Positions 22,223 through 30,208 of a stretch of DNA of 30,544 nucleotides are shown one piece after another; positions within the stretch are counted from its first letter, which is position 1, and each line of letters begins with the position of its first letter. A model generated the notes under the pieces. The model saw only the letters and a program-made list of their open reading frames with translations, made no database searches and was not told the origin of the DNA. The position numbers were made by a program, and so were the translations under genes. Source of the stretch: DASWIG01 sp965371445 (GTDB lineage: Bacteria > Acidobacteriota > Thermoanaerobaculia > Multivoradales > J023). The stretch covers positions 1 through 30,544 of the forward strand of contig CBDUYN010000126.1 in NCBI GenBank assembly GCA_965371445.1, read 5' to 3'.

Positions 22223-23278
22223 TCAACGGCCAGGTGGACAGGCGGCGAGCCTCTCCGCCGCCTCCCGGAGCCTCCCGGCCACCAGCGGGATCTGGCCTCG
22301 ATTCGCCTCGCGGAGGGTTTGAAGCGGCAGCGCCAGCGGGTGGTGGACGGGGATCGCTCCGCCGGCCTCGTGGCACATGTTCGCGACGGTGCGCGGTAGC
22401 GGCGCGACGCGCGCCATGTCGGCCGTGATTGCGGCGACCTCCGGCGCGGCCTTCATCGCCACGAGCGACAGACGGGCCGTGTTGAACGCCTGCCAGGCCT
22501 TCCGCTCCTCGCCGAGCCGATGACGGAGCGAGCCCTCGACCCACCACAGCTTGGCCCGCTGCATCCGGTGCTGAGGCTTGAGACGGGACCGGGCGTCGGC
22601 GCAGACGCGAAGACCCTCCCGGACGTCCTCGTCGGTTCCCTTCGCGAGCGCGTTGGCATAGCAGATCAAGGCGCCGATGAACTCGTGTTCGAAGACGGGA
22701 TCAAGCGTCTGAACAGCCTCTTTGAGACGCTTGATCGCCTCGTCGACGGAATCCATTTCGTAGAGAGCGGTCCCCAGGGCGAGCAATGCCAGGGCGCGCC
22801 GATGGCCGGGGGGCGACAGCCGTAATGCGGTGTGTGCGTCCGCGAGAGCTTCGGCCCATCGCTCCTGGTAGATCCGAAGGTGGGTGCGCCGTCGGTAAAG
22901 GTCGCCTTGAATCTGGGCCGGAGGGTCCATCTGGAACGCCGCCAAGAGGGCCGCGTTGGCGTGGCCGAAACGCTCCCGGAGTCTGAGCGCGGCGGCAAGG
23001 CGGGCGAATGCCCTCGCCAGCCGTGGCGTCTTCTGGCGCGTCGGCCGAAAAGGACGACGGCAAAGCTTGCAGCGCCCGGGTCCGTCAAGACGGCCGGCAA
23101 GCCGAACGGCACGGGAAGCCGCTCGGAGGCTACCGCGGTTGCCGCTCGTGGTCATCTCATCCACGATCCGGCACAGCCGGTCGAAGATATGCGGCCATTC
23201 GTGCCGTTCGCCCAGTCGAACAGACGGGCTGAATGCCAACTCCTCCGCAAGCTGCTTCGATCGCGTTCGCCCACCCAT
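22223..23278 (-). CDS. TPR-repeat protein of unknown function
   Basis: A 351-residue, largely helical protein. The N-terminal 55 residues (LAEELAFSPSVRLGERHEWP...FDRLCRIVDEMTTSGNRGSL) form a distinctive module and are followed by a CxxC (RCKLCRRPFRP, about 69-79). From about 90 to 300 there are tetratricopeptide-like helix pairs (FGHANAALLAAFQMDPPAQI, YQERWAEALADAHTALRLSP, ALGTALYEMDSVDEAIKRLK, AKLWWVEGSLRHRLGEERKA). There is no signal peptide, so it is a cytoplasmic scaffold or receptor type. It is preceded by a micro-ORF and a strong hairpin and followed by the CGNR gene. The stop lies inside a small stem (22216-22231). I do not recognise a named family. Confidence 0.75.
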   Translation of the reverse strand: MGGRTRSKQLAEELAFSPSVRLGERHEWPHIFDRLCRIVDEMTTSGNRGSLRAASRAVRLAGRLDGPGRCKLCRRPFRPTRQKTPRLARAFARLAAALRLRERFGHANAALLAAFQMDPPAQIQGDLYRRRTHLRIYQERWAEALADAHTALRLSPPGHRRALALLALGTALYEMDSVDEAIKRLKEAVQTLDPVFEHEFIGALICYANALAKGTDEDVREGLRVCADARSRLKPQHRMQRAKLWWVEGSLRHRLGEERKAWQAFNTARLSLVAMKAAPEVAAITADMARVAPLPRTVANMCHEAGGAIPVHHPLALPLQTLREANRGQIPLVAGRLREAAERLAACPPGR

Positions 23279-23300
23279 GGCCTGGATGGTAGCAGGAAAG

Positions 23301-23325
23301 GGGCGGGGGTTGACAACCCCCGCCC
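23301..23325 (-). terminator. Strong hairpin between micro-ORF and TPR gene
   Basis: GGGCGGGGGTTG (23301-23312) and CAACCCCCGCCC (23314-23325) are perfect 12-nt arms around one base. On the minus strand the stem is followed by CCTTTCC, a poor T tract, so it may act as attenuator, RNA-processing barrier or weak terminator. It begins 7 nt after the micro-ORF stop and ends 22 nt before the TPR start. Confidence 0.6.
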
Positions 23326-23332
23326 GCAGCGC

Positions 23333-23392
23333 CTAGCCGTTCACGACGACCATCGCGCTGGCGCCAGCGCGAACACTGGTTTTGGTGCCCAT
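23333..23392 (-). CDS. 19-residue micro-ORF upstream of the TPR gene
   Basis: ATG 23392 is preceded by GGAGGG with about 8-nt spacing, an unusually good ribosome site for this window. It encodes MGTKTSVRAGASAMVVVNG and stops at TAG 23335-23333. It includes three consecutive Val codons close to the end. The 20-bp perfect palindrome at 23353-23372 lies inside it. It could be a signalling or modified peptide read by the TPR protein, or a leader peptide for attenuation at the hairpin just downstream. No homologue is recognised. Too short to be certain it is translated. Confidence 0.45.
   Translation of the reverse strand: MGTKTSVRAGASAMVVVNG
23353..23372. promoter_or_regulatory. 20-bp perfect palindrome
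   Basis: TCGCGCTGGCGCCAGCGCGA is its own reverse complement. It overlaps the micro-ORF codons for VRAGASA. Possible dimer operator or RNA hairpin element; function unknown. Confidence 0.45.
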
Positions 23393-23487
23393 CGTCGAGC
23401 CCTCCGGCGCCCGCGCGCCCGACGCCATTGCCGGAGGACGGAACGCCCTGGCTCACGCTACCAGGAGGTAGGGGCTCCGAAGTTTCG

Positions 23488-23501
23488 ACCGACCAGTCGG
23501 T
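23488..23501. promoter_or_regulatory. TetR-operator-like palindrome in the divergent intergenic region
   Basis: ACCGAC-CA-GTCGGT is a perfect inverted repeat, overlapping a TTGACG (23501-23506) that could serve as a -35 for the Ntn-hydrolase gene, although no good -10 follows. It sits in the 211-bp gap between the micro-ORF (-) and the Ntn hydrolase (+). The rest of the gap has no recognisable gene. Confidence 0.35.
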
Positions 23502-23603
23502 TGACGACGTGCGACGCCCTCTCGACCGGACGAGACCGCCGGCTTCTGGCGCGTCGCCGTCGACCGCCCCAGACTCGTCGCAACCAACAGAAAGGGGACG
23601 ACG

Positions 23604-24179
23604 ATGACGCTGATCATTGCCGAGACAGAAACAGAGCAGGTCGTGATGGGAGCCGACTCGGTGGCCGGGACCGGGGAGGAGGTCTACACCTATCCCCACC
23701 ATCCCAAGATCTTCGAGCGCGGACCCTACCTCGTAGGGAGCTGCGGCTTGGCCCGGATCGGCCAGATCCTCCACTACCTGGTGGACTGGCCCGAGCCGCC
23801 GGCGACCGACGATCTGTTGCCTTTCCTGGTTCGCGAGCTGGTGCCGGAGATCCGCCGTGGCGTCACCGACGCGGGAGCGGCGGAGGAGGGACGCTGGATC
23901 CTCGGCGACAAGACGGTCGTTCTCGTGGCCCTCCACGCCCAGATCTTCGTCGTCGGAGCCGATCTCATCGTCCTGCGGAGCGACGGCGTGTCCTGCATCG
24001 GGTCCGGACGGCACATGGCCTACCCGACGACGTCCGCTCTGAAGGCCGTCGGCGTCGAGCCCGCCGCGAAGCGGATCGAGATGACGCTTGAAGCCGTGGC
24101 GAAGCACTCGCCGCTCGTCGGCCCCCCATGGCGCTTCCTCACCGGCGCCGAGAAGCGGACGCGAGCCCGCGCCAAGTGA
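23604..24179 (+). CDS. Proteasome-like (HslV/beta-type) Ntn hydrolase
   Basis: A 191-residue protein. MTLIIAETETEQVVMGADSV AGTG has the proteasome-beta layout: Thr directly after Met (mature Thr1 nucleophile after Met removal), Asp18 in GADS and Lys35 in HPKIF (mature D17 and K34, near the HslV positions D17/K33). The strands LVGSCGLARIGQIL and the C-terminal YPTTSALKAVGVEPAAKRIE LAL-type helix fit the alpha-beta-beta-alpha fold. A ribosome site, AAAGGGGA, precedes the ATG. No ATPase unfoldase (HslU, Mpa) or alpha subunit is adjacent, so it would act alone or as a self-assembled ring like Anbu-type homologues. It is divergent from the micro-ORF/TPR genes. Confidence 0.75.
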   Translation: MTLIIAETETEQVVMGADSVAGTGEEVYTYPHHPKIFERGPYLVGSCGLARIGQILHYLVDWPEPPATDDLLPFLVRELVPEIRRGVTDAGAAEEGRWILGDKTVVLVALHAQIFVVGADLIVLRSDGVSCIGSGRHMAYPTTSALKAVGVEPAAKRIEMTLEAVAKHSPLVGPPWRFLTGAEKRTRARAK

Positions 24180-24302
24180 CCGGAGCTCGGCGCTGCGTTT
24201 CTGCGTCTCTGTGAGCCTGCGACCGCGAGAGACAATATCGAGAGCCCAACGGCGCGCGAGCCCTGACCAACCTGCAAACCTCGGGGCCGGCGCGCCTGTC
24301 CC

Positions 24303-24968
24303 TCACGTCGCCCGCCGCCGGATGAAGACGAACGCGGCGAAAAGCATGAGGACCAGGACGACGGCGCCTGCCGGCGTCAACGTGGGGATGGGCGGGCGTG
24401 GAGCGATGCGGAAAAGCTGATAGATGTAATTGTTCTCTTGATTGAGGTCCTCAACCGTTGACGTGTAGAGTCGCCATCGTATGAGCCTGTCTCCGTCGAG
24501 AAATGGGCTGACGGCGTAGGATACTTCACAGAAGGCCGCCTCTCCGGGATCCAAGGGATGAAGAAACGCAGTATACTTCACTTGCGGCGGATTTCCTGGG
24601 ATAGGATTTATGTTTCCCATGAGAATAATACAGTCTGAGGAGAGGGATTCCTCGACGAAGAAGAGCTCGGCACCTATGCCTACTAAAAAATCGATCGGGT
24701 TTGTTGTCACAATAATTGGGTAGTCATCATCGTCTGGGCCGCCAGCCCTATCAGGGCCGAGATTGGTAACTCGAAAGCTGAAATTTCCGTAAGTACCTGG
24801 TTCCGTCACCATCGGCAGCGGATCCACAAACTCGACCTTTAAGTCAGCAGACGGCTGAGCTCTTCCAATTGCTGGCAGAAGCAAGAAGGCGATCGATGCG
24901 ATGCTGAGTCTGGCACAATTCACAAAGGGACTCAGCGCCTCTGCTACTCGACAACAAGCGTTGACCAT
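24303..24968 (-). CDS. Secreted IPTL-CTERM surface protein
   Basis: A 221-residue exported protein. Signal peptide (SIASIAFLLLPAIGRAQ), then one Ig-like/DUF11-type domain (ADLKVEFVDPLPMVTEPGTY, FSFRVTNLGPDRAG ... DLNQENNYIYQLF). The C-terminal sorting signal IPTL followed by TPAGAVVLVLMLFAAFVFI and RRR is the IPTL-CTERM tripartite motif processed by an exosortase-type enzyme. Its start overlaps the metalloprotease stop by 25 bp, so the pair is co-expressed. Base composition is clearly lower in G+C than neighbours and third positions are mixed, suggesting a different origin. Confidence 0.8.
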   Translation of the reverse strand: MVNACCRVAEALSPFVNCARLSIASIAFLLLPAIGRAQPSADLKVEFVDPLPMVTEPGTYGNFSFRVTNLGPDRAGGPDDDDYPIIVTTNPIDFLVGIGAELFFVEESLSSDCIILMGNINPIPGNPPQVKYTAFLHPLDPGEAAFCEVSYAVSPFLDGDRLIRWRLYTSTVEDLNQENNYIYQLFRIAPRPPIPTLTPAGAVVLVLMLFAAFVFIRRRAT

Positions 24969-26221
24969 AGCTCAACTCCTCCACCCTCGAAGTCGTCCAC
25001 GAAGATCGTAGGCGCCTTCGGATCTCTGAAGGAGGCGACGGTAGAAGCCGCCGCCTCAATGACGCGAGCACACCAGCTTTTCTCTGGATTCCCAGTCGAA
25101 AATCCCTCATATGTAATGTATGCATCCGAATAGTGCAAAACCTTCTTGTAAATGGAACTGGTCGAGGTTACGGTGCGAAAACCTCCTGCCGGATTGAAGA
25201 ATGCGTAAGCGTATACCTGGGCGGCGAGCCATTCCGGGGCGCTGTTCTCGCTCGGTGCGTGCTCACATGAAAAATTGTGAGATATCTCGTGACTAAACGT
25301 AACGTTTTTCGAAAGACAACCTTCAGAGACGATGTTGAATGCAAACGGTTCAAAGTCCTGTCCTATTCCGCAGCCAGGAACGGCGCTGGTGCCGTTGTAG
25401 CAGTCGACTCGCTGGGCGTAGGAATAGCCGCAATAATTGACGACCTGAGACCCGTGATAATCCTCCAGGATTAGCGATACGATATCAGCCGAATACTGAT
25501 TTCTCTGAATTTGGATAAAAAGGTCCCTCCTGATCTTGTCGATGTCGATGTCAGGGTCGCCACTAAGTTCCAATCCCTCAAGCCGAACGATTCCAGCAGG
25601 CTCCAGCCGGACGTTGACGTCGCTGTTCTCGAACGCATGGTTCGTCTGCCCGAACGCCTCGTCGATCTCGGCAATGATCGGCGCCATGTGGCCGGTGTCG
25701 AAGGGGTCGCCGCCCGCGTCCTGCCGGGCCTCCTCCGTCACCACCATGAGGACGTCGATTTGGACCTGCTCAGGAAGCAGGGCCTTGTGCGGCGGACGCC
25801 GGTCGACCACCACTTCACCGTACAGAGGCGGCCGCGACGCCTTCTCCGGCACGGGCTGCGGAGCCAACGCCGGCGGGAAGACGATCGGCGGCTCCTCGAC
25901 GATCGGCAACGCCCCAAGGTCCTGCAGCTCCGAGCGGACGGTGGTCCGGACGATCTTGTAGTGGTCCTCGGCCCCGATCACGGAGCCCGCCGGCCATCCG
26001 TAGGCCACGGCGATCACCACGTCGAATCCTTCTCCCGCTCCCCTCCACACGTAGCGTAGGTCCTCGGTCGTCGTGCCGGGCGCTGGATCGCCGAACTGGT
26101 CGAACCCTTCGATCGCCTCGAAGATCCGGAGAGTGGCGAGTATGGTCCTGTCGGGCTTGAGCTGGATCCAGAGGAACAAGGGCGCCTTCTCGAGGTTGGT
26201 GAGGTCGGTCTCCCCCAGCAC
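24944..26221 (-). CDS. Reprolysin-like zinc metalloprotease, N-terminus probably truncated
   Basis: A 425-residue frame. The catalytic motif H311-E-x-x-H315-x5-H321 (HEISHNFSCEH) matches metzincin M12-type peptidases, with Ser where Gly is usual. Upstream it has the strands VQIDVLMVVTEEARQDAGGD and DEAFGQTNHAFENSDVNVRL; downstream it has Cys residues for disulfides. It ends with VDDFEGGGVELWS, a common C-terminal motif of secreted proteins. GTG 26221 begins without a signal peptide, and well-coded residues (GWSGIRPEGDSALGR) continue upstream to about 26270 without a start, so the exported N-terminus seems lost. DNA from about 25640 to the 3' end is notably AT-richer than the 5' part, making the gene a mosaic. 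The IPTL-CTERM gene follows. Confidence 0.75.
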   Translation of the reverse strand: MLGETDLTNLEKAPLFLWIQLKPDRTILATLRIFEAIEGFDQFGDPAPGTTTEDLRYVWRGAGEGFDVVIAVAYGWPAGSVIGAEDHYKIVRTTVRSELQDLGALPIVEEPPIVFPPALAPQPVPEKASRPPLYGEVVVDRRPPHKALLPEQVQIDVLMVVTEEARQDAGGDPFDTGHMAPIIAEIDEAFGQTNHAFENSDVNVRLEPAGIVRLEGLELSGDPDIDIDKIRRDLFIQIQRNQYSADIVSLILEDYHGSQVVNYCGYSYAQRVDCYNGTSAVPGCGIGQDFEPFAFNIVSEGCLSKNVTFSHEISHNFSCEHAPSENSAPEWLAAQVYAYAFFNPAGGFRTVTSTSSIYKKVLHYSDAYITYEGFSTGNPEKSWCARVIEAAASTVASFRDPKAPTIFVDDFEGGGVELWSTLVVE

Positions 26222-26369
26222 GCGGCCGAGTGCGGAATCGCCCTCAGGCCTGATGCCGCTCCAACCTACATGAGCCCGCCTGACGTGTCAACTCGTCGCG
26301 GCAGACGGGACGTGCTGTAGGATCGACCTCCGTGACGCCGCCTACGACTACAGGATCCATACTCCCGAG

Positions 26370-28877
26370 ATGATCGGCACCCGCCTCCTGGACCGCTACG
26401 AGCTCCTCGCCGAGCTGGGCCAGGGGGGGATGGGAATCGTCTACCGGGCACGGGACCCGCAGCTCGGCCGCGAGGTGGCGGTCAAGATGATCCCGCCCCA
26501 ACGGTTCACCGAGCGGAGCGAGAAGAGGTTCCAGCGCGAAGCCCGCATCGTGGCCCAGATGGACCACCCGGCGATCGTACCGATCTACGATTTCGGCCGT
26601 CACGGCGAGGTATTCTTTTTCGTCATGCCGCTCCTGGAGGGCAAGACCCTCCACGAGCTCGTCACGACGGCGGAGCTGTCGCTCGGCGAGACGATCGACG
26701 TCGCCGCCCAGGTGGCGGAGGCCCTCGGGTACAGCCACTTGCGGGGCGTGATCCACCGCGACGTCAAGCCCGAAAACGTCATGGTCACCCGCGAGGACGG
26801 CGAGCCGCGCGTCCGCATCATGGACTTCGGCCTCGCTCAGGACACGAGCGAAAGCCGGCTGAGCGAGACCAACCCGCTGCGCGGCACGATCTCCTACATG
26901 AGCCCGGAGCAGATCCGCGGCGCCGAGGCGGACCATCGCACGGACCTCTATTCCCTGGGGGTCATGCTCTACGAGTGCCTGGCGGGGCAGACGCCCTTCA
27001 CCGGCACGACGATCACGGTGGCCTACCGGATCGTCAACCACGCTCCGGCGCCGCTCTCGGCCCTGGGTGTCGAGGTCGACGAGGAGCTGGAGGCAATCGT
27101 CCTCGCCTGCCTGGCGAAACGGCCCGTGGAGCGTCCGGAGAGCGGCGCCGTTCTGGCGGCCCTCCTGCGCAGCTACGGCGAGCGCCTGGACGAGGGACAC
27201 CGCCGCCGTCGTCCGCTGCTCCGCGACGAGGCGGTGGCGTCGCGGCCGTCCTCGCCGCTCGTGGGGCGCGACGCCGAATGGCGCGAGCTCGTCTCCCGGT
27301 TCGAGGAGGCCCGCTCCGGCGAGCGTCAGCTGGTGCTGATCGGCGGCGAGGTCGGTACGGGCAAGAGCCGGCTCCTCGAAGAGCTCGAAGGCCTCGCTCG
27401 GGAGCAGGGCGTCCGTGTGTTGCGGGGCCGGATCGCCGACCGCGGCGCCCTGGCGTACCAGGGCTTTTGCGAGCTCGTCCGGGCGGAGCTGCGCGAGACC
27501 TCGCCGGGGGCCGGTTTCGCCGAGCTGGCGGCGGAGCTCGTGGCCCGCTTTCCCGCCCTGGCGGAGCACGAATCGCTCAAGAAGGCGGCCGCGTCGGCCA
27601 ACTTGCCCCTGGGCGAAGTGACGACACCCGGAGACTCCACCTATCTCTACGAGCTCCTGGCCCGGGCCCTGACTCGCCTCGCCGCCGGCGAGCCGCGCGT
27701 CCTCCTCCTCGAAGGCCTCCACCGGGGCAAGGCTTCGATCCAGGCCCTCGACTACGTCGTCCGACGCCTGGCGGCGACGGCGACGCTCATCGTCGGGACC
27801 TACCGTCCCTCGGAGGTCGGCCGTGGCCATCCGCTGCGGCGGATGATCGAGAGCTTCCGCGACGACCGGCGGACGGCGACACTGCTCCTGACGCCGTTCA
27901 CCCAGGAGGAGCTGCGCCAGTGGCTGGAGGAGCTCCTCGGAAGCACCGAGCTCGACGACACCGTCGTCGAGCAGCTCGCGGAGGCCACCGAAGGGAATCC
28001 TTTCTTCTGTCAGGAGCTCGTCCGCTCGCTGCTCGCCGACGGCGGCCTGCGCCGCGATGCCAGGGGCGTCTGGACGCTCGCCACGGGCCTTGCCGGGGCT
28101 ACCCTGCCGGCCACCATCCACCAGGCGGTGGAGAACCGGTTGGAGCAGCTGCCGGCCGGAGACCTGCAAGTGCTTTCGGTCGCCTCGATCCTGGGCCGCA
28201 ACTTCGACAGCCGTGACCTCCTGGACCTGGTCGATCCGGGGACCGACCTCGACGGGGCCCTCGACGCCCTCGTCGCGGCGAAGGTCCTCCTGGAAGACAC
28301 CTCTTCGCGCGGCGATTGGCTGAGCTTCGCGAGCGGTGTCGTGCGCGATGTCCTTTACCAGGGGCTGCCGCGCCGCCGTCGCCGGGGCCTGCACCGGCGT
28401 CACGCCGAGGCGTTGGAAAAACGCTTCCGGAGCTCTCCCGAACGGGTCTACGCGCAGCTCGTCGACCACTTCTCGGCCGGTGACGTGGCGGCCAAAACGG
28501 TGTGCTACGCCCTTGCCCTGGCGCGTTCGTCGCTCGCCGCATTCGCCCACGAGGCCACCGTCGTCGCCGTCGGCCGGGGGCTGGAGCTGATCGACGGTGA
28601 CGAGGTCGACGAGCGCGAGGCGACTCACGCCGGGCTGCTCGTGATCCGAGCCAGGGCCTATCGGGGAATGGGCGAGCTGAAACGGGCCCTCCTCGACGCC
28701 GAACGAGCCGTCGGCCTCTACGAAGGCGCGGCAGCGCCGGCGCCGGCCGCCGCCGCGGCGCTCCTGGCGGCGCGCCCCGCCACGCAGGCCATGCGGAGCG
28801 AATACGTCCGCCCGCAGGCCGAGCGCGTAGACCGCGGCGCCGCTCTCGACCTCGGGGAGCGAGGAGGAGAACGATGA
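26370..28877 (+). CDS. Ser/Thr protein kinase fused to AAA/STAND ATPase, 3'-truncated
   Basis: An 835-residue protein. The PknB-type kinase (10-270) has LGQGGMGIVYRA, Lys39 (VAVKM), Asp131 in HRDVKPENVM, DFGLA and SPEQ. The ATPase module (about 293-570) has SPLVGRDAEW, Walker A GGEVGTGKSR (Lys332) and GNPFFCQELVRSLL, as in kinase-AAA-TPR signalling proteins. The Walker-B-like strand reads LLLEGLHRGKAS, whereas relatives usually have an acidic EDLH. After one TPR-like pair (ATHAGLLVIRARAYRGMGEL ... AERAVGLYE) the sequence turns at about 28735 into Ala/Pro/Arg-rich residues, whereas related proteins continue with several TPRs. A broken 3' end is likely. ATG 26370 has no strong ribosome site. 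The stop overlaps the next start (ATGA). Confidence 0.85.
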   Translation: MIGTRLLDRYELLAELGQGGMGIVYRARDPQLGREVAVKMIPPQRFTERSEKRFQREARIVAQMDHPAIVPIYDFGRHGEVFFFVMPLLEGKTLHELVTTAELSLGETIDVAAQVAEALGYSHLRGVIHRDVKPENVMVTREDGEPRVRIMDFGLAQDTSESRLSETNPLRGTISYMSPEQIRGAEADHRTDLYSLGVMLYECLAGQTPFTGTTITVAYRIVNHAPAPLSALGVEVDEELEAIVLACLAKRPVERPESGAVLAALLRSYGERLDEGHRRRRPLLRDEAVASRPSSPLVGRDAEWRELVSRFEEARSGERQLVLIGGEVGTGKSRLLEELEGLAREQGVRVLRGRIADRGALAYQGFCELVRAELRETSPGAGFAELAAELVARFPALAEHESLKKAAASANLPLGEVTTPGDSTYLYELLARALTRLAAGEPRVLLLEGLHRGKASIQALDYVVRRLAATATLIVGTYRPSEVGRGHPLRRMIESFRDDRRTATLLLTPFTQEELRQWLEELLGSTELDDTVVEQLAEATEGNPFFCQELVRSLLADGGLRRDARGVWTLATGLAGATLPATIHQAVENRLEQLPAGDLQVLSVASILGRNFDSRDLLDLVDPGTDLDGALDALVAAKVLLEDTSSRGDWLSFASGVVRDVLYQGLPRRRRRGLHRRHAEALEKRFRSSPERVYAQLVDHFSAGDVAAKTVCYALALARSSLAAFAHEATVVAVGRGLELIDGDEVDEREATHAGLLVIRARAYRGMGELKRALLDAERAVGLYEGAAAPAPAAAAALLAARPATQAMRSEYVRPQAERVDRGAALDLGERGGER

Positions 28878-29665
28878 GAGACGCGAGCCTGCGGGAGATC
28901 AGTCTGGCGATCATGACGGCGAGCCTGTTCGCGGGAGTCGGGGCTGTCGCCGCCGCGGAGGATCCGCCGAGCGGGGCGGAGGTGGTCCGGCGCCACGTCG
29001 AGGCGGTGGGAGGACGCGGAGTGATCGACCGGGTGGCCTCCTTCCACGTGACGGGGACATACGACATGCCGGTCTACGGCGCACACGGAACCATCGAGCT
29101 TCACTTCACCAGGCCCGATCGGCTGCTGTTCCAGGTGGCGCTGCCCGGCATCGGTTCGATCCGCCGTGGGCTCGTCGGTGACACCGGCTGGTCCATGGAG
29201 CCTCAGCAGCCTCCCAAGGTGCTCGGGGAGCACGGGCTCGAGGCTCTCCGCATTCAGGCGGCGCGCGGTTTCAGCCTCCTGCCCGGTTCGGATCTGCTGA
29301 AGGCCGGAGAGCACGCGGCGCGGGTCGAGTTCGACGGTCGTCCTTGCTACAAGGTCACGATGACGATGGCCGGAACCGGCAAGGAGTTCACCGACTTTTA
29401 CGACGTCGAGAGCGGTCTGTTCGCCGGCCGCATCGAGCCCTACCAGACCTCGCACGGTCCGGTGGAGATCGAGAGCGTCGCCTCGGGGTATCGGGAGTTC
29501 GCCGGCCTGCTCGTGGCGACGCGGTGGAGGCACAGCGGCGCGGGACAGGAGTGGTCCGCCGTCTACGAGACGGTCGAGTTCGGTGCCGTCGACCCCGCGG
29601 TTTTCGAGTTCCCAGCCGAGGTGGCGGCCGAGATCGCCAAGACCAAGCCGGCGGTCGAGCGATGA
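28874..29665 (+). CDS. Secreted LolA/outer-membrane-lipoprotein-sorting-like protein
   Basis: A 263-residue exported protein: signal peptide about 1-28 (AIMTASLFAGVGAVAAAE), then a predominantly beta fold (VASFHVTGTYDMPVYGAHGT, IELHFTRPDRLLFQVALP, YKVTMTMAGTGKEFTDFYDV, VYETVEFGAVDPAVFEFP). The alternating PDRLLFQV...GWSM...DFYDVESGLFAGR pattern resembles periplasmic LolA/LolB-like lipid-binding half-barrels often annotated as outer membrane lipoprotein-sorting proteins. It overlaps the kinase stop by ATGA and the next gene by ATGA, so the three form a tight unit. Ligand unknown. Confidence 0.65.
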   Translation: MRDASLREISLAIMTASLFAGVGAVAAAEDPPSGAEVVRRHVEAVGGRGVIDRVASFHVTGTYDMPVYGAHGTIELHFTRPDRLLFQVALPGIGSIRRGLVGDTGWSMEPQQPPKVLGEHGLEALRIQAARGFSLLPGSDLLKAGEHAARVEFDGRPCYKVTMTMAGTGKEFTDFYDVESGLFAGRIEPYQTSHGPVEIESVASGYREFAGLLVATRWRHSGAGQEWSAVYETVEFGAVDPAVFEFPAEVAAEIAKTKPAVER

Positions 29666-30201
29666 TGCGGAGCGCGCTTCGATGGGGCCTCGCGCTGGGC
29701 GCGGCCGAGATCGCCTATGGCGTTCTCTACCGCGTCGCGAGCCTGGACCAGGTCCCGGGTCTTGCCTGGATCTTCTACCTGATGCTGCCGGTTGCGGGGT
29801 TTCTCGCGCTGTACCACGCCCGACCTGACGGCTTGACCTACCGGCGCGGCCTCGGCCTCGGAACCCTGGTCGGCGCGCTCGGCAGCTTCGTGTACGTCAT
29901 CTACGTCTACCTGTTCAACCGCTTCGTGGACGATTTGCTGCTCGTGCAGATTCGGGAGTCGACCATGGCGACGATCGAGGCGAGAGGGTACACCGGAGCA
30001 CGGCTGGATGCAGCTCTCTGGCAGGTAGAAACGTTCACGCAACCAGCCGGGTTTTCCGCGTACGTGTTCGTCCGGCTGGCAATCGTCGGGACTCTGTGCG
30101 CCGCCGTCCTGGCGCTGTTTCTGCGGTCGCGGCGCGACCCGGAGACGGAATCGACCTCCGGCTCGGCCGGCGCGGGGGTCCGCGCAAGCCTCCGAGGGTA
30201 G
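29662..30201 (+). CDS. DUF4199-like integral membrane protein
   Basis: A 179-residue protein with four hydrophobic segments (about 5-25, 33-52, 70-92, 136-158): ALRWGLALGAAEIAYGVLY, LAWIFYLMLPVAGFLALYHA, GLGTLVGALGSFVYVIYVYL and FVRLAIVGTLCAAVLALFLR. Between TM3 and TM4 is a conserved-looking soluble loop (VDDLLLVQIRESTMATIEAR). Topology and motifs match the DUF4199 family, whose function is unknown. Start ATG 29662 overlaps the previous stop; ATG 29665 is equally placed. Confidence 0.7.
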   Translation: MMRSALRWGLALGAAEIAYGVLYRVASLDQVPGLAWIFYLMLPVAGFLALYHARPDGLTYRRGLGLGTLVGALGSFVYVIYVYLFNRFVDDLLLVQIRESTMATIEARGYTGARLDAALWQVETFTQPAGFSAYVFVRLAIVGTLCAAVLALFLRSRRDPETESTSGSAGAGVRASLRG

Positions 30202-30208
30202 ACCGATC

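Noticed and set aside
22216..22231. Terminator after the TPR gene
   Set aside because: The 6-bp stem (GGCCGT/ACGGCC) overlaps the stop codon and has no T run. Too weak to call.
26244..28628. 794-residue minus-strand frame opposite the kinase-ATPase
   Set aside because: It is antisense to clear kinase and Walker motifs and has no domain pattern of its own.
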